DNA from: Symbiodinium microadriaticum
Lineage: Eukaryota; Sar; Dinophyceae; Suessiales; Symbiodiniaceae
Assembly: GCA_001939145.1 (NCBI GenBank)
Contig: LSRX01000168.1
Location: forward strand, 126,627-190,626
Length of the DNA stretch: 64,000 nucleotides
Direction of reading: 5' to 3'
Shown piece by piece: positions 35,583 through 45,985 of this stretch. The notes under the pieces are model-generated. The model did not search any database, was not told where the DNA came from, and saw only the letters and a program-made list of their open reading frames with translations. The translations under genes were made by a program, and so were the position numbers. Position 1 is the first letter of the stretch. Each line of letters opens with the position of its first letter.

Positions 35583-37055
35583 TATGGGAAAGAACTCTGA
35601 AACAAAGACCTAAGCCTAAGCCGCGGCCTGCGCTGGTCTTTGCTGCGGCATTGCTCGCCGAGCCTGCCGCGCCTCACAAAAGGGGGGCTTCTTAGAGTGG
35701 GGCTGTAAACCCTAAACCCTAAACACTCCTTTGTCTTAGAACACCTATTATTTTAGCCCTAGGGTTTATATAAAAAAGGCATCCTATTTGGGTCGGCAAT
35801 GAAGCTGACAGAATGTTTGACTTCAATGGGGTTGCGGTTTGCACGGCTTTGCGTTTGGGGCTGGCGGCTTACGGGGCGCAAGGTGTTATGGAACTTTTAA
35901 GGTGTAGAGTCTAGGGTTTAGGGCTTAAGGTCTGAATTTCGGCATTGGGTCCAAGTACCAAGATAGTAGGTACGGAGTATTCAGCCGATATTTGTGCCAC
36001 AATAGCATGCACTGTACTACTACTTGGACCTTTTCAGTCAAAATCCTAACATGAAAGCCTCCTCTACTTTAAGGGGCTCTGGTTTGGGTTTCAGGGCTGA
36101 TGGCTTAAGTGGCGATCCACTCCACAACGTAAACGCCTAGGCACAGGCAAGCTCATCTCGGTTGAAAAGTTTTGGTGGTGAGTAGGCTGTACTGGAAGGT
36201 TTAGGGGCCTGCCTTACAAGCACATGCACCTCCGATCCCTGTTCACAAATACCGCTTCCCAATGCTACAAACACTTGTAAACCCTAAATCCTAAACCCCC
36301 TAAACCTAAACGATTCAAGGCTTAGAGTTGAGGGTGCAAAAACCCCCCTTGAACCCTCAACCCTAAACCGAGATGAAGATCAAATGTCCTGACTTTTCAC
36401 TAATGTGGCGTCGAAAACGCCACACCAAACCAACGCCGCGAAACACGATTTGGGGCTTGGGGCCGTTTAGTGTTCTCTGAAGCCCACGTGCTTCAATGAC
36501 AGACAATGATAAGCCAGCAACTCCCAAAACATAAGACAACAAGCCTGCGGCTGTCTTTGCAGCAGTTGACGATGATGTGTCGGTGCCTCATGGCAGTGAA
36601 GGCGCCCGCCACAAAACGTGAATTCGGGAGTACCAGACTTCAGATGGTATGGGATTTATGAACCCTAGGGCTCTAGTATGGGCTTTTTGAACCCTGTATC
36701 AGGCCAAGGCTTTAGTATGGGATTTTATGAACCTTATAGGGCTCTAGGTACCTATCCAGTACATACTTAGGCCTTGAAGGGCTTCCAAAATTGGCAATTT
36801 CCACGGTCGATATATATAGTATACAGGCGCAGAGAGCTGCCTGGAAGAGTTGAGATGAATGGGGTCTGTCGTGTTTCCTTGCTACAAGTAGTTGTGTTTG
36901 CCGCATGTTGCCGCATGTTCGTAAGCATATGTATTTCTAAGCCCTAGTTCCGAACACTCTGCAGTGGCTTTGGGTGCCAGGCCCTTGCAAGACCCCTTGT
37001 GTGCAAAACAAGTCTGACTAGGGGGTCAGGGTCGAGGGTTTAGGATTTAGGGGTG

Positions 37056-37575
37056 CCTGCTCTTTGGAGGCCGTGCGGGCCCCAAGATGCCGCTATCACA
37101 GCCCATCCTACATTGCGCAATCTGTGATCGCGGGTGTACTTACCCCCAAAAGCATCTGTAGCATACACATACTGTCCCCAAACCGGCTTGTCTTCCGCAA
37201 AGATGCCATCCCGATAAATGGGGTAAGTAGCAGTGGTCGCCACATAGCGTTTGGGGAGCATCCCTCGCTGCCACAAACATTGGTCCGGCACCTTGGACCG
37301 GTAGTCCAGCAGCCATTTAGGCGCGGGCTTGGCTCCGGGGAGCCTCTCACAGTCATACAACAAATGCTGTGATGTGTTGCGCTGCCCACACTGGCAGTGT
37401 GTGAGCCCCATGTTTCTTTCGTGGAGATGAAGGCCTCAGAACACCATCCTATACGAAGCTCGCCGTTTTGGAAGCTTGCGACTGCGCAAAAGTTGTCGAG
37501 CAGCGGTCCAGTCCACCCCTCCTTCTGCACCTTCCGCAGACGCAGCTTTGCTGAAGCGTCGCGTTCGCGTATAGG
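37056..37575 (-). pseudogene. LINE (non-LTR retrotransposon) fragment, RNase H region
   Basis: Remnant of the 3' part of a retrotransposon polyprotein, in two frames. The upstream frame (to about 37435) reads protein-like sequence including KVQKEGWTGPLLDNF. After a frameshift near 37430 a second frame carries a zinc-knuckle-like CQCGQRNTSQHLLYDC, then YATDAFGGKYTRDHRLRNVG followed by WAVIAAS. The TDxxGG...RLRxxGWA pattern is the start of an RNase H domain as found in many LINEs, and this wording is typical of dinoflagellate elements as I remember them. The domain is cut off soon after the first catalytic Asp, so it cannot be active. Telomere-like sequence abuts both ends (37020-37055 and 37573-37600), so the fragment is a bounded piece rather than a decaying full element. 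Confidence 0.75.
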
Positions 37576-37601
37576 GTTTAGGGGTTTAGAGTTTGGGGCC
37601 A

Positions 37602-37697
37602 ACTTATAGCCTAATTATGACCTAGGTTGTATTACTTAGGGGGTTTATAATTGGCTTACAAATACAAGTAGAATTGAATTATAAGTACGCTGGACCT
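37602..37697. mobile_element. family G foldback, diverged (G3)
   Basis: The right end GCTGGACCTCCAAGTAG matches the family G arm. The left arm is decayed (CAACTTATAGCCTAATTATG). Confidence 0.4.
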
Positions 37698-37994
37698 CCA
37701 AGTAGACACCTACTATCCGAAACCCGAGTACGCGCCTTATTCTTGGGCCCTTTGGACCCTTAGGGCATGATTTGACGAACAACGGATATGGGGCTTAGGG
37801 GGTTTAGGGGTATAGCATTTGGGGCTTCGGGGGGGTTTAGGGGGTTTTAAGGTTTAGGGATAATAGATACAAAGACGAGAGTTCAACCTTTCTCGACGCA
37901 GAATCCGGCACCCAAAAGGGTCCAAGAACTACTATAGTATATACTTTAAGTTACCTTTGGGTCCCAAGGACATACTACATCGGTACTGGGAATA

Positions 37995-38150
37995 TCGCGA
38001 CCCTAAACCCCACGACCCTAAAATACCCTAAACGCTTAGCCCAAAAGCCCTAAACCCTTTACCCCTAAACCCCAAACCCTAAAACCTAAATCCCTAAACC
38101 CTAACCCTCAACCCTAAAACCCTAAACCCTTAACCTTCAACCCTAAAACC
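37995..38150. repeat. telomere-like array, CCCTAAA strand
   Basis: Dense heptamer variants that run directly into the 3' end of the open frame at 38151-38669. Confidence 0.9.
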
Positions 38151-38669
38151 CTAAAGGCCCTTAGGGGAAGACAGAGTTGCGAGTAGAGCCTCAGGATGCC
38201 GTCGTTTGTAATGCTCCTGAAGCTGATCTTGGAAAAGCTGCTTCGCAGCAACAGCTTGCTCCTTGGAAACGGTGGCACATGCCCTCTTGGCGCCCTGCAC
38301 CTTGGCCTGCTCCAATGCTTTGGCCTTGTCGTAATTCGCCGCAAACTTGTCCCTGAACTCCTGCTTCTTCGCGTGCTCCGATGCTACCCACTCACCTACC
38401 TCCATCCAAAGGACTCGGCCGGTGTCCTTCGTGAACGACAAACTCTTGCCCACCCTTGAGCACGCACCATTGTGCGTGCCAAACTTCGACGCGCCGCAGC
38501 ACTTCTTGCACGCGAGAATGTGGTTCATATGCGCCGCAACAAGCGTCTTGTACCGGAACTGCGAGTTCAGCTGTTCGGCGACAAGCTTGTCGACACGGGC
38601 TTCCTTGAGATCATTTTCAGTCGTTTCCCCGGCTGCGTCATGTCGGCCGTCCTCGATTGTGATGAACCT
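38151..38669 (-). CDS. 172-codon open frame, hypothetical protein fragment
   Basis: The most protein-like long open frame in the window. It is open from a stop at 38670-38672 with no ATG near its start; the first ATG is at 38528 and would give 125 residues. The N-terminal part contains a Cys cluster (CKKCCGASKFGTHNGACSR) that could bind metal. The middle reads SLSFTKDTGRVLWMEVGEWV. The C-terminal half is charged and Ala/Gln/Lys-rich (KALEQAKVQGAKRACATV), suggesting a long helix. The last few residues are encoded by telomere-like DNA, so the true C-terminus is probably missing. It lies upstream of, and on the same strand as, the LINE remnant, but I see no sequence reason to join them. It could be an exon of a larger gene. 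Function unknown. Confidence 0.45.
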   Translation of the reverse strand, partial: RFITIEDGRHDAAGETTENDLKEARVDKLVAEQLNSQFRYKTLVAAHMNHILACKKCCGASKFGTHNGACSRVGKSLSFTKDTGRVLWMEVGEWVASEHAKKQEFRDKFAANYDKAKALEQAKVQGAKRACATVSKEQAVAAKQLFQDQLQEHYKRRHPEALLATLSSPKGL

Positions 38670-38750
38670 CTACCCTAACGCTCTATAAAGACTCCTTGGG
38701 GTTTGGGCTAAGGGTTTAGGGCTTATAGAGTTTAGGGCTTTAGGGATTCT

Positions 38751-38842
38751 TTAGCCTCAGGCTCTAAGGACTCATATTTTAAGGCTTTTCGACCCAAAAA
38801 CCATACTATATAAGGCTCTTGGGCTATTTTGAGCCCGTAGGG
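38751..38842. mobile_element. foldback element, family B (B9)
   Basis: TTAGCCTCAGGCTCTAAGGA at the left; GGCTATTTTGAGCCCGTAGGG at the right. Confidence 0.65.
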
Positions 38843-38904
38843 CTTTATGCCTTTATGCCAGCAGTGCCAAAATTCCCGCTGAGTCTTGTTCTGGAAACTT
38901 CTGA

Positions 38905-39115
38905 GGCTAGGGTTTAGGGTTTTAGGGTTTAGGGGTTTAGGGCAGTAGGGTTTAAGGGTTTAAGGGATTAGGGGTTAGCGCTTAGGGTTTAAGGGTTTAG
39001 GGTTCACGTTTAGGGTTCAGGGTTGAGAGTTTTAGGGGTTAGGGGTGTAGGGTTTTAGTGCTTTGGGGTTTAGGGTTTCGGGGTTTAGGGTTTTAGGGGT
39101 CGGGGGTTTAGGGAA
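38905..39115. repeat. telomere-like array, TTTAGGG strand
   Basis: Irregular TTTAGGG, TTTAAGGG and TTTTAGGG units. Confidence 0.9.
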
Positions 39116-39800
39116 AAGGCAGCCGACTCCCGCCATCCCTGGAAAGCTGTACCCAAAGAGCCCACTGCAGGGGCCTTACACTCTTTTCCTCCGGGGACTC
39201 ACTGTATGTGAACTGAACTTTTAACGCCTTTTGGGCTACATTTCGTCCTCAAACCCCGAACCCAACCCTTTTAGAAAATTTTTATCGATCCCTTGAAGGA
39301 ACCTTTGTAGAACCCTTCAAGGAACCGTTCAAGGAACCCCGTCTTACATGATCCCCCAACATCAGCTCTCCAAGGGCCGGGCCCGTTGCAGAGCCCTTCT
39401 CTGCAGGAGCACCTGCACGCGGCAGAGTCATTAGAATAGGATTTCCATCACAGGTCCCGGGAAGGCATCTTTAAGGGTTTCTGTCGGTGTTGCTTCAGCT
39501 GTTGAGGTTTCAGGGGAATTTTACGGTTCAGGGTGTCGGGGCTTAAGGATGAGGGTTAAAGAGTTTGGGGGTCCAAGGTTGGGTTGCTCACGTGCTGCTG
39601 TGGGGGCCTTGTGAACAAGGAAGCCAACAGGGCGTCCGACCCTCCAATAACAATAAATGTAATGTCGGGGCCAAAATCATTGGAACAGGGTTCCTTTGAA
39701 GGAGATATGGGGCAAGGATTCTGGGCCGTGTGTTTTGGGTCTGTAGTTCGAGCACAAAGCTCAGCGAATGCTCAAGCCACATAGGACATATGCGTGTAAG

Positions 39801-39960
39801 TCTGCATGAAGGTATGCATGAATGTATGTATGAATGTATGAATGTATGAATGTATGAATGTATGAATGTATGAATGTATGAATGTATGAATGTATGAATG
39901 TATGAATGTATGAATGTATGTATGTATGTATGTATGTATGTATGAGTGTATGTAGGCATG
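39801..39960. repeat. (GAATGTAT)n octamer array grading into (GTAT)n
   Basis: About 14 octamers followed by GTAT tetramers. The 100-150-codon minus-strand frames across it (Ile/His/Thr/Ser) are artefacts. Confidence 0.95.
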
Positions 39961-40443
39961 TATGTAGGTACGTAAGTATGTGCATACATGCATGGCTGTG
40001 TTCTGGAGCTGCTTTCGCAGGCTCTTGAAAGAGGCCCCAACAGAAGAGGCATGACACATCATGTGTAGGTGTGTGTATATATATATAGATAAAGACCCTG
40101 ATTCATAATCCCTTCCCTCAACAATACATAGCATAATGTTGCTGCCCTCGGCACGAAGTGCCTCACCAAGGCTCTGCACTATGATTTACCTTAAGCAGCT
40201 GCCCAAGTAAGGTGCCAGGCGAATACCCTTCGAAGTTAAAAAGGACAAGGATTATGGGCGTCTGTTCCACTGCGGCGAAGAGGGTAGCAAAAACAGCGCG
40301 CTTTACCCCTTATTCTTTTCAGGCCCTCCATAATATTCATAAGCTGCACTCACAACCCCAAGCCTTGAACTACCACCTAACACATCGTATAAACCCTTAC
40401 GCCCTGACCCCGGAGTCGCGACCTTGCAGAACCGTGCCTTTAG

Positions 40444-40611
40444 GAGGAGTCTGAGTCCGTGCAGATGTCGAAGTCGCCGGAGCGCTTCCTAGAGACGAGT
40501 GGCTTCGGGCTCACTGTACCCTATGCATCAGCCGACCGGAATAGTCAGAAGCGCATGCTGGTTTCAAGCGCAATGGGGCCGTTCAGTTTCCCTTGCATTG
40601 ATAAGAAGTAA
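40444..40611 (+). pseudogene. exon-like open frame (55 codons)
   Basis: Open from a TAG at 40441 to TAA at 40609. It reads SVQMSKSPERFLETSGFGLT, then VPYASADRNSQKRM, which is protein-like. An overlapping minus-strand frame (40564-40746) reads SKKLRWAFTVGSAAGLPTVD and faintly resembles a BRCT core (a basic helix, then Gly and hydrophobic strand). The plus-strand frame at 40763-41215 contains LLTPQWLRLSV. I cannot decide which strand is coding. Function unknown. Confidence 0.2.
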
Positions 40612-41101
40612 CATGTCTACCTCAATAAAATCAACAGTGGGAAGCCCAGCGGCGGAGCCCACAGTGAAAGCCCAGCGAAGCTTTTTACTAAACAAAAAGG
40701 AGGGAATCAAAGCCAGCACATATGGTTCTGCCATATGCCGTGCCACGTGCTAATGCTCGCTCATGCTGGAACTTCATCAAGAAATGCTTGTGAAACTGCA
40801 TCTTGTCAGCCGCTTTTTAGGGGCTCGAATGCCGAATGCACATGATGCAGCAACTGATGTCATAGAGCGAACGAATACCTCTATATACTTGCTAACTCCT
40901 CAATGGCTTAGACTTTCGGTCGTTTGTGTGAGCACGAATGCGAAGAATAGTGAAACTTCGGGATCGGATCGTGCAGCTCGAGTACTTCTTCAGAAACTCC
41001 CACCGCAGTTTCTCCAGCTTATTGTTCTGGCTGTCCGTTGGAACATACTGGGGCCCACCCCCAAAAAAGCTCAGATACCGATGAAAGGCGATAGGCTACT
41101 A

Positions 41102-41195
41102 CCCAGAGACTCACTTGTAGTTCCCTTTTTGTGGGATATATTTAGGCTCAAAAGGGTAATCCCGAAAAAGAACTCTATACAATGGATCCTATGGG
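41102..41195. mobile_element. diverged family A foldback (A8, reverse orientation)
   Basis: CCCAGAGACTCACTTGTAGT ... AATGGATCCTATGGGTA, with GGCTCAAAAGGGTAATCC in the centre. Confidence 0.55.
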
Positions 41196-41265
41196 TATAC
41201 ATAGGAATCATATGAAGAGGGAACATGGCCTTGATGCCTGCTATATGCCCTAAGCGGCCATGTGC

Positions 41266-41355
41266 TCAAACTATATATACTTTGGCCTTAAAGTAATCCC
41301 TATGTAGGTACTTTGTGGCCAAAGTATGTACTAATTATTTGGGTGCATGGACCCT
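41266..41355. mobile_element. foldback element, family K (K1)
   Basis: ATACTTTGGCCTTAAAGTAA pairs with TACTTTGTGGCCAAAGTATG. The end GTGCATGGACCCTATCGG resembles GTACATGGACCCTTACG of the copy near 58960. Confidence 0.5.
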
Positions 41356-41359
41356 ATCG

Positions 41360-41903
41360 GTGCGATGATTAGACAGGGACTCAAAAGGGATACGATTGCT
41401 GGTTATCCGACTGCTGTAGTCACATCACGAAGTCATGAACCTTTGGGGAGAGAAATTTACATACGAGCGCTAATCACACCCAATCTGTGTTCCAATCAAT
41501 GATTCTGGACTTCATGGTAGCAATAGGGATGATGCAGTATAATACAGCTAACCGTGCTCCTGTGCTTCGAGCTCAGGGAGCAATCTCGATAGAATCCCAG
41601 TGACATACCCCTCCACAATGTAGGGGCCTGCATGCTTCGAACATAGTGTTCGGCGTTTACCGTTATTACTGCAGGGAAATCTTAACAGGGAATGCATAGA
41701 TGCTGCTACACAGTATTCAGACTCAACTTTGTGAGATCAGCCGTTCCTTTGGTTTGTTGCATTTGAAAAACATGGTCACGTGTCAACGATGTCCGTGGCA
41801 AACGGGAGGACTAGGTGACTAGGTTGCGGCTCTTTAGGTTCTAGCTCTGAGGTTTCGAGCAGCCTTCCGGAATCCGCTGAACTCTTCGCAACTAGCTGTA
41901 AGT
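41360..41903. other. gene-free stretch
   Basis: Mixed low-copy sequence with almost no heptamer content, which is unusual for this window. No motif recognised on either strand. Confidence 0.5.
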
Positions 41904-42006
41904 ACGGTTGATGATATAAATCCTGCATTACCCATGAAAGGAATATACCATACTTCCTATAGTTTAGGGTCCTCAAGGTAGTGCAGGATTTATATCATCA
42001 ACAGTA
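41904..42006. mobile_element. foldback element, family D (D1)
   Basis: Arms: GGTTGATGATATAAATCCTG and CAGGATTTATATCATCAACA, about 24 bp and nearly perfect. The centre contains GGAATATACCATACTTCC. Confidence 0.85.
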
Positions 42007-42289
42007 GGACTTCAAGTCGGAAAGCTCGAGAAAGAAGCTAAGCTGTTTGCTCAGGGAGATCTTCATCTTAGGAACCCGGCTGCTCAAAGTTCAAAGAACT
42101 TTTGACCTACTTCTGGCATGGCACAGAATATGGTTTTAGGAATTCAACATGAGGTCTGTGCCGACCCCAGTTCCTGAATTGTACGAGAGGAAGCCAAGAT
42201 CGAGAAATTGCAGTCGGGTTTTCTCATCTGACTCTACCTGGCCCCTAACGAACCTTTTTCGTGCTCCTTCTTATGATTTCGTTGTCTAA

Positions 42290-42377
42290 CCCTAAGGCTC
42301 AAGATAGCCCAAAAGACGTATAGAGTGTGGTCTTTGGGCCCAAAAGCCCCAAAATATGAGTCCTTAGAGCCATAGGG
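42290..42377. mobile_element. foldback element, family B (B10)
   Basis: CCCTAAGGCTCAAGATAGCC ... GAGTCCTTAGAGCCATAGGG. It is flanked by TAA and TAAC. Confidence 0.75.
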
Positions 42378-42495
42378 TAACTTCTTAAAACGGCACGTTA
42401 TTAAGGGTCCAGGTAGCCCTCAGGATCGATGATCGTCTTGCCTTTCATTTCAAAGTTCGGGGTTCCAAAGTAGTAGATGAGACTTCTAGGGCTTA

Positions 42496-42586
42496 CCCAT
42501 AGGCCCCCTAAGTAGTTCCTTTTGGGGATTGCCTTGTAGGATTCTACATATAAACCATAAAAAGGAAGTACTTAGGGGCCTATGGG
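42496..42586. mobile_element. foldback element, family A (A4)
   Basis: CCCATAGGCCCCCTAAGTAG ... GTACTTAGGGGCCTATGGG, with the standard centre GTAGGATTCTACATATAAAC. TTA on the left and TAG on the right. Confidence 0.8.
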
Positions 42587-42734
42587 TAGGGTCTAGGGTT
42601 CAGGGTTTAGGTGATTCCGAACCCCAGGCTATGCCCCGAACCACAGGTCCTACTTGGGTCGACTGAGGCTTCCCTGACAACCACACCAAGCCTCGCTACA
42701 ATCCTCAACCCTAAACCCCCCAACCCTGTACCCT

Positions 42735-42890
42735 ACCTAAACCCAGATTCTGCAAGCCCGCGGCCTTTCGGCGATGTCTGCGTGCGCGCGGAGCCAGCAA
42801 CGGCGGGTCCACTGCCTGTACAACCAGTCCAGCACCAGCATCAGCTTGCTGAGCAGAGTGGGATCCAAGGTATCCAGGATGTGCGGTTTA
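42735..42890 (-). pseudogene. exon-like fragment bounded by heptamers
   Basis: The minus-strand frame reads PHILDTLDPTLLSKLMLVLD, then WLYRQWTRRCWLRAHADI: amphipathic, helix-like and protein-like. On both sides the frame runs straight into telomere-like DNA (CCTAAACCG upstream, TGGGTTTAGGTAGGG downstream). Plus-strand frames over the same bases are less protein-like. No family recognised. It probably represents a captured exon piece. Confidence 0.3.
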
Positions 42891-43077
42891 GGGTCTAGGT
42901 CTAGGGTTTCGGGCTATCTGATTGACCTTTCCGATATTCCCAACGACTCATGCGCAGCCCGGCGTAGTTCGTCGGGCTAGCCTCAGCTTATTATTACCAC
43001 AAGACATGAACCCACAAAGCTGGCGGTTGGAGCTGAAAAAGAGGTCTGAACAGCTACAGTAGGGTTTAGTTTTGGGT

Positions 43078-43126
43078 TCAGGGTTCAGGGTTCAGGGTTT
43101 AGGGTTTAGGGTTTAGGGTTTAGGGT
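43078..43126. repeat. telomere-like run, TTTAGGG strand
   Basis: GGGTTCA repeats grade into perfect GGGTTTA units. Confidence 0.9.
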
Positions 43127-43152
43127 TCTCCCCAGTCGAATTAGAGCTTCAG

Positions 43153-43548
43153 ATGTTGAGCTGTGCATCGGGTTCAAGGCGCGCTTCGAACTGGAACGAG
43201 CTTTGCTCAATGGACCGTAGGACCAAGGGATTTGCAAAGGGACACAGAAGCCTTACAGTAGCATTTCTTTTGAAACCCGTCAGGAATACCATGACGAAAC
43301 AACTCAAGCTGTTGACTCCGATTGCCACACTATATACGGAGGTTCAAGCTTCATGCATTCAGGATCCAGTCGACGTGCTGCACCCCTTCTTTGAAACTAC
43401 AGCTGGACCTTCAAGTGCTCAGGGTTTTGCAGGCAACCGGATGGGTGTCCAAGGCCCGAACCCGGACCGGTGCGGGGTCCCAAACGAACATGTGCACTGT
43501 TACGAGAATCTAATAATGACGAACAGCCCAGGGCGCGCGGAAAGCTAG
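43153..43548 (+). CDS. 131-codon open frame, hypothetical
   Basis: Begins with ATG 27 bases after a TTTAGGG run and ends at TAG. It is free of translated heptamer, unlike most frames of this length here. The protein is mixed in composition (MDRRTKGFAKGHRSLTVAFL; later LKLLTPIATLYTEVQ), with no signal peptide or obvious membrane segment. I recognise no domain, and a shifted frame overlaps part of it. It could be a real small gene, an exon or chance. Confidence 0.25.
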   Translation: MLSCASGSRRASNWNELCSMDRRTKGFAKGHRSLTVAFLLKPVRNTMTKQLKLLTPIATLYTEVQASCIQDPVDVLHPFFETTAGPSSAQGFAGNRMGVQGPNPDRCGVPNEHVHCYENLIMTNSPGRAES

Positions 43549-43711
43549 ATCCCGACACCCTGAATCCCAAGAGCCTTCAAACATCTTCAAACAGTAACCC
43601 TAGGCTTCCAAGGACCTTTAGGGCCCTAGACCCCTTAAGGACCCAATAATAAGGTCCCTGGAAGCATAGAGTAAGGCCGCAACTCTGAATCCTCCAGGAC
43701 TTGACCGCTAC

Positions 43712-43985
43712 AAAACCCTAAACCCAAAACCCTAAACCCCCAAACCCTAAACCCTAAACCCCAAAACCCTAAACCTTATACATTCAAAGTGCTGCCTTTT
43801 GGGGGCGTCTGCGGGCGGGAGGAGGTGGTGGCCCCGCTGCTGCCTGCGACAGGTAAAGGATTTGGGATCTTCCCTGAAGGAGGACCGAAGGCCTTCGCAA
43901 GTAGGGTTTAGGGTTTAGAGTTTAGGGGTTTAGGGGTTTAGGGTTTAAGGTTTAGGGGTTTAGGGTTTAGGGGTTTAGGGTTTAC
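43712..43985. repeat. telomere-like blocks of opposite strand around a GC-rich island
   Basis: CCCTAAA units at 43712-43775, a G/C-rich island at 43795-43900, then TTTAGGG units at 43900-43985. Confidence 0.85.
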
Positions 43986-44599
43986 GGTTCAGGAGGCGCA
44001 AGCAAGACAACTCCCAACTGGTGTACTTCTAACTCTGCACATCGCCAAGTGGCAACAGTCATTTTTCCCCCTGTCAGGCCTAGGTCTACGGAAACTAGCA
44101 TGCCGACAAAAAAGGACGTTTCAGTCCTGCAAACTCTACCCGTGGGACTCGTGGTGATGGTTTCCACGCTGCTGCATGGATGGGTCTATGCATGGAGCAC
44201 ATGAAATTTTATGGCCTGAGTGCACGGGGTGTGTCTCATTGTTTACGGTTGAAAGTGCTCTAAACCCTGCCTGGACCAAAACACAAACGCAGTGCAAGAA
44301 AGTGCTGTAGAGTTCTCTAGAGGCGGCAGGAATGAACATCAAAGAAGCAGTCGCCATCTCCGCAAATGGCCCGGTCGTGATGGCTGGGGCAGTACAAACT
44401 CTTGAAAGGATGTGGGTGCAGTTTTAACTCGGGAGTCCAGGTTGAGTTCATACACTCTTAGGCACCGTTGAACCCAACTAGTCAGTCAAGATTGAAGCAC
44501 TCAACTTTGGGTTCATGAGCGACGTGCTGGAACAACAACTTCTTGGCGACGAGAAACCTATCGACATCTCCAACAGCAAGCACCCCAGTCCTTAAAACA

Positions 44600-44712
44600 A
44601 ACCCTAAATTGGGTTCTTGTGAAGGGATTTAATTTTAAGTTGCTATAATAAGAAAACCATGATAATTCAATATAGATCCCTATTATAGTAACTTAACCTA
44701 AATCCCTTAACA
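44600..44712. mobile_element. AT-rich foldback
   Basis: The left arm GGGATTTAATTTTAAGTTGC, continuing TATAATA, is complementary to TATTATAGTAACTTAACCTA followed by AATCCC. Flanked on both sides by AAACCCTAAA. Confidence 0.7.
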
Positions 44713-44852
44713 CAAACCCTAAACCCTAAACCCTAAGCCCTAAACCCTAAACCTCAAACCCCTAAGCCCTAAACCCTAAAACCCCTAATCCCCCAAAACC
44801 CCCAAAACCCCTAAACCCTAAACCTTAAACCCCTAAGCCCTAAACCCTAAAC
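44713..44852. repeat. telomere-like array, CCCTAAA strand
   Basis: CCCTAAA, CCCTAAG and CCCCTAAA units. TTTAGGG-strand units follow at 44958-45065 beyond a GC-rich island. Confidence 0.9.
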
Positions 44853-45775
44853 CCGAAGCTCGGTCGGCCTGGCTCGGCATTTCCAGAAGCCGCCTCAGCC
44901 TTCGGTGCCGCAGTGGTTCCGAGGTTTCCGGGCTCGGGCCCTAAAGGGTTGAAGCGGAGGGTTTAGGGCTAGGCGGAGGGCTTAGGGTTAGGGGGAGGGT
45001 TTAGGGTTAGGCGGAAGGTTTAGGGTTAGGGTTTAGGGTTTGGGCTTTGGGTTTAGGGTTTATATAAGGTTTAGGGTCGATAAATAGGATCTACCTTATC
45101 CTGCCAACACCAACTTGCTTTTGCAGATTCTTCTTATGAACCCTAATATGGAAGTTATAGGGGTCCTGCAACACGTAGGTTCTGATAGATTAGGGTATCG
45201 GGTCTAGGCTAGGGCTTGCAGGGTTTATAGCGACCGTAACCTGCCTTCAGGTGTGTGGGGGGATTTTGGGCTTCGGGCTTCTACTAACGGGGCTCGGGAC
45301 GGGCTTTGGGGCTTCAGAGATGCAGGGGTTGAGGGTAGTCCAGGGCTTCTGAAGTCGAGATGGCTTCGCAGGACTTGGGGTGCAGGGATTGTGATCTTTC
45401 CGTAGATACGTCGGCCTTGAAAGGGCTTCCTACACAGTACCTTTATTTTCGGAATCTAAGATCGAAAAAATCAGCCTGCAGTATGGCATTGTGGAAGTGA
45501 CGGCTTCGTCGTAGCTTGAAAAAACTAAGGTCTAGGGGTTTAGGGCTTCGGTTTTTGGGGTTCAGGGCTTATAGCGCCTAAGCCCCCCCTTAAACTCTAG
45601 GCCCTAAACCCTACACCCAAAGCCCTAAACCCTAAACCCGAAAGCCTCAACCGTTTAGGGTTTTGGGCTTTGGGTTCGGGGTCTAGAGTCGCCTCAACAA
45701 GAACGACAGATCAAGTCGGTCATTGTTGGGCGAAGCCCTAGACCCCAAACCCTGAACCCAAAACCCTCTGAACAC

Positions 45776-45879
45776 TACCTATAGTCTCCATTCTAGTTCC
45801 TTCTTTGGGTTTCACCAATTCTATATTAAGGATCCTAAAAGGTAACCCCAAGAAGGAACTCCAATGGAGACAATAGGTA
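45776..45879. mobile_element. foldback element, family C (C1)
   Basis: Family C: TACCTATAGTCTCCATTGTA at one end, CAATGGAGACTACAGGTA at the other, centre CCAATTCTATATTAAGGATC. Here the right end is CAATGGAGACAATAGGTA and runs directly into family D copy D2. Confidence 0.85.
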
Positions 45880-45984
45880 CGGTTGATGATATAAACCCTG
45901 CAGTACCTATACTAAGGAGTATACCATAATTCCCACAGTTTGGGATCGTTAAGGTAATGCAGGATTCCTATCATCAACAGTGTA
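45877..45984. mobile_element. foldback element, family D (D2)
   Basis: TACGGTTGATGATATAAACC ... GGATTCCTATCATCAACAGT. It shares GTAC with the end of C1, and its right end (TGTAACCC) joins L2. Confidence 0.85.
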
Positions 45985-45985
45985 A

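Noticed and set aside
39588-40179. Minus-strand frames of up to 154 codons near 40 kb
   Set aside because: Most of the length is the translated GAATGTAT octamer array.
40564-40746. BRCT domain on the minus strand
   Set aside because: Only a loose pattern (KKLRWAFTVGSAAGLPTVDF), no conserved Trp in the right place and competing open frames on the other strand.
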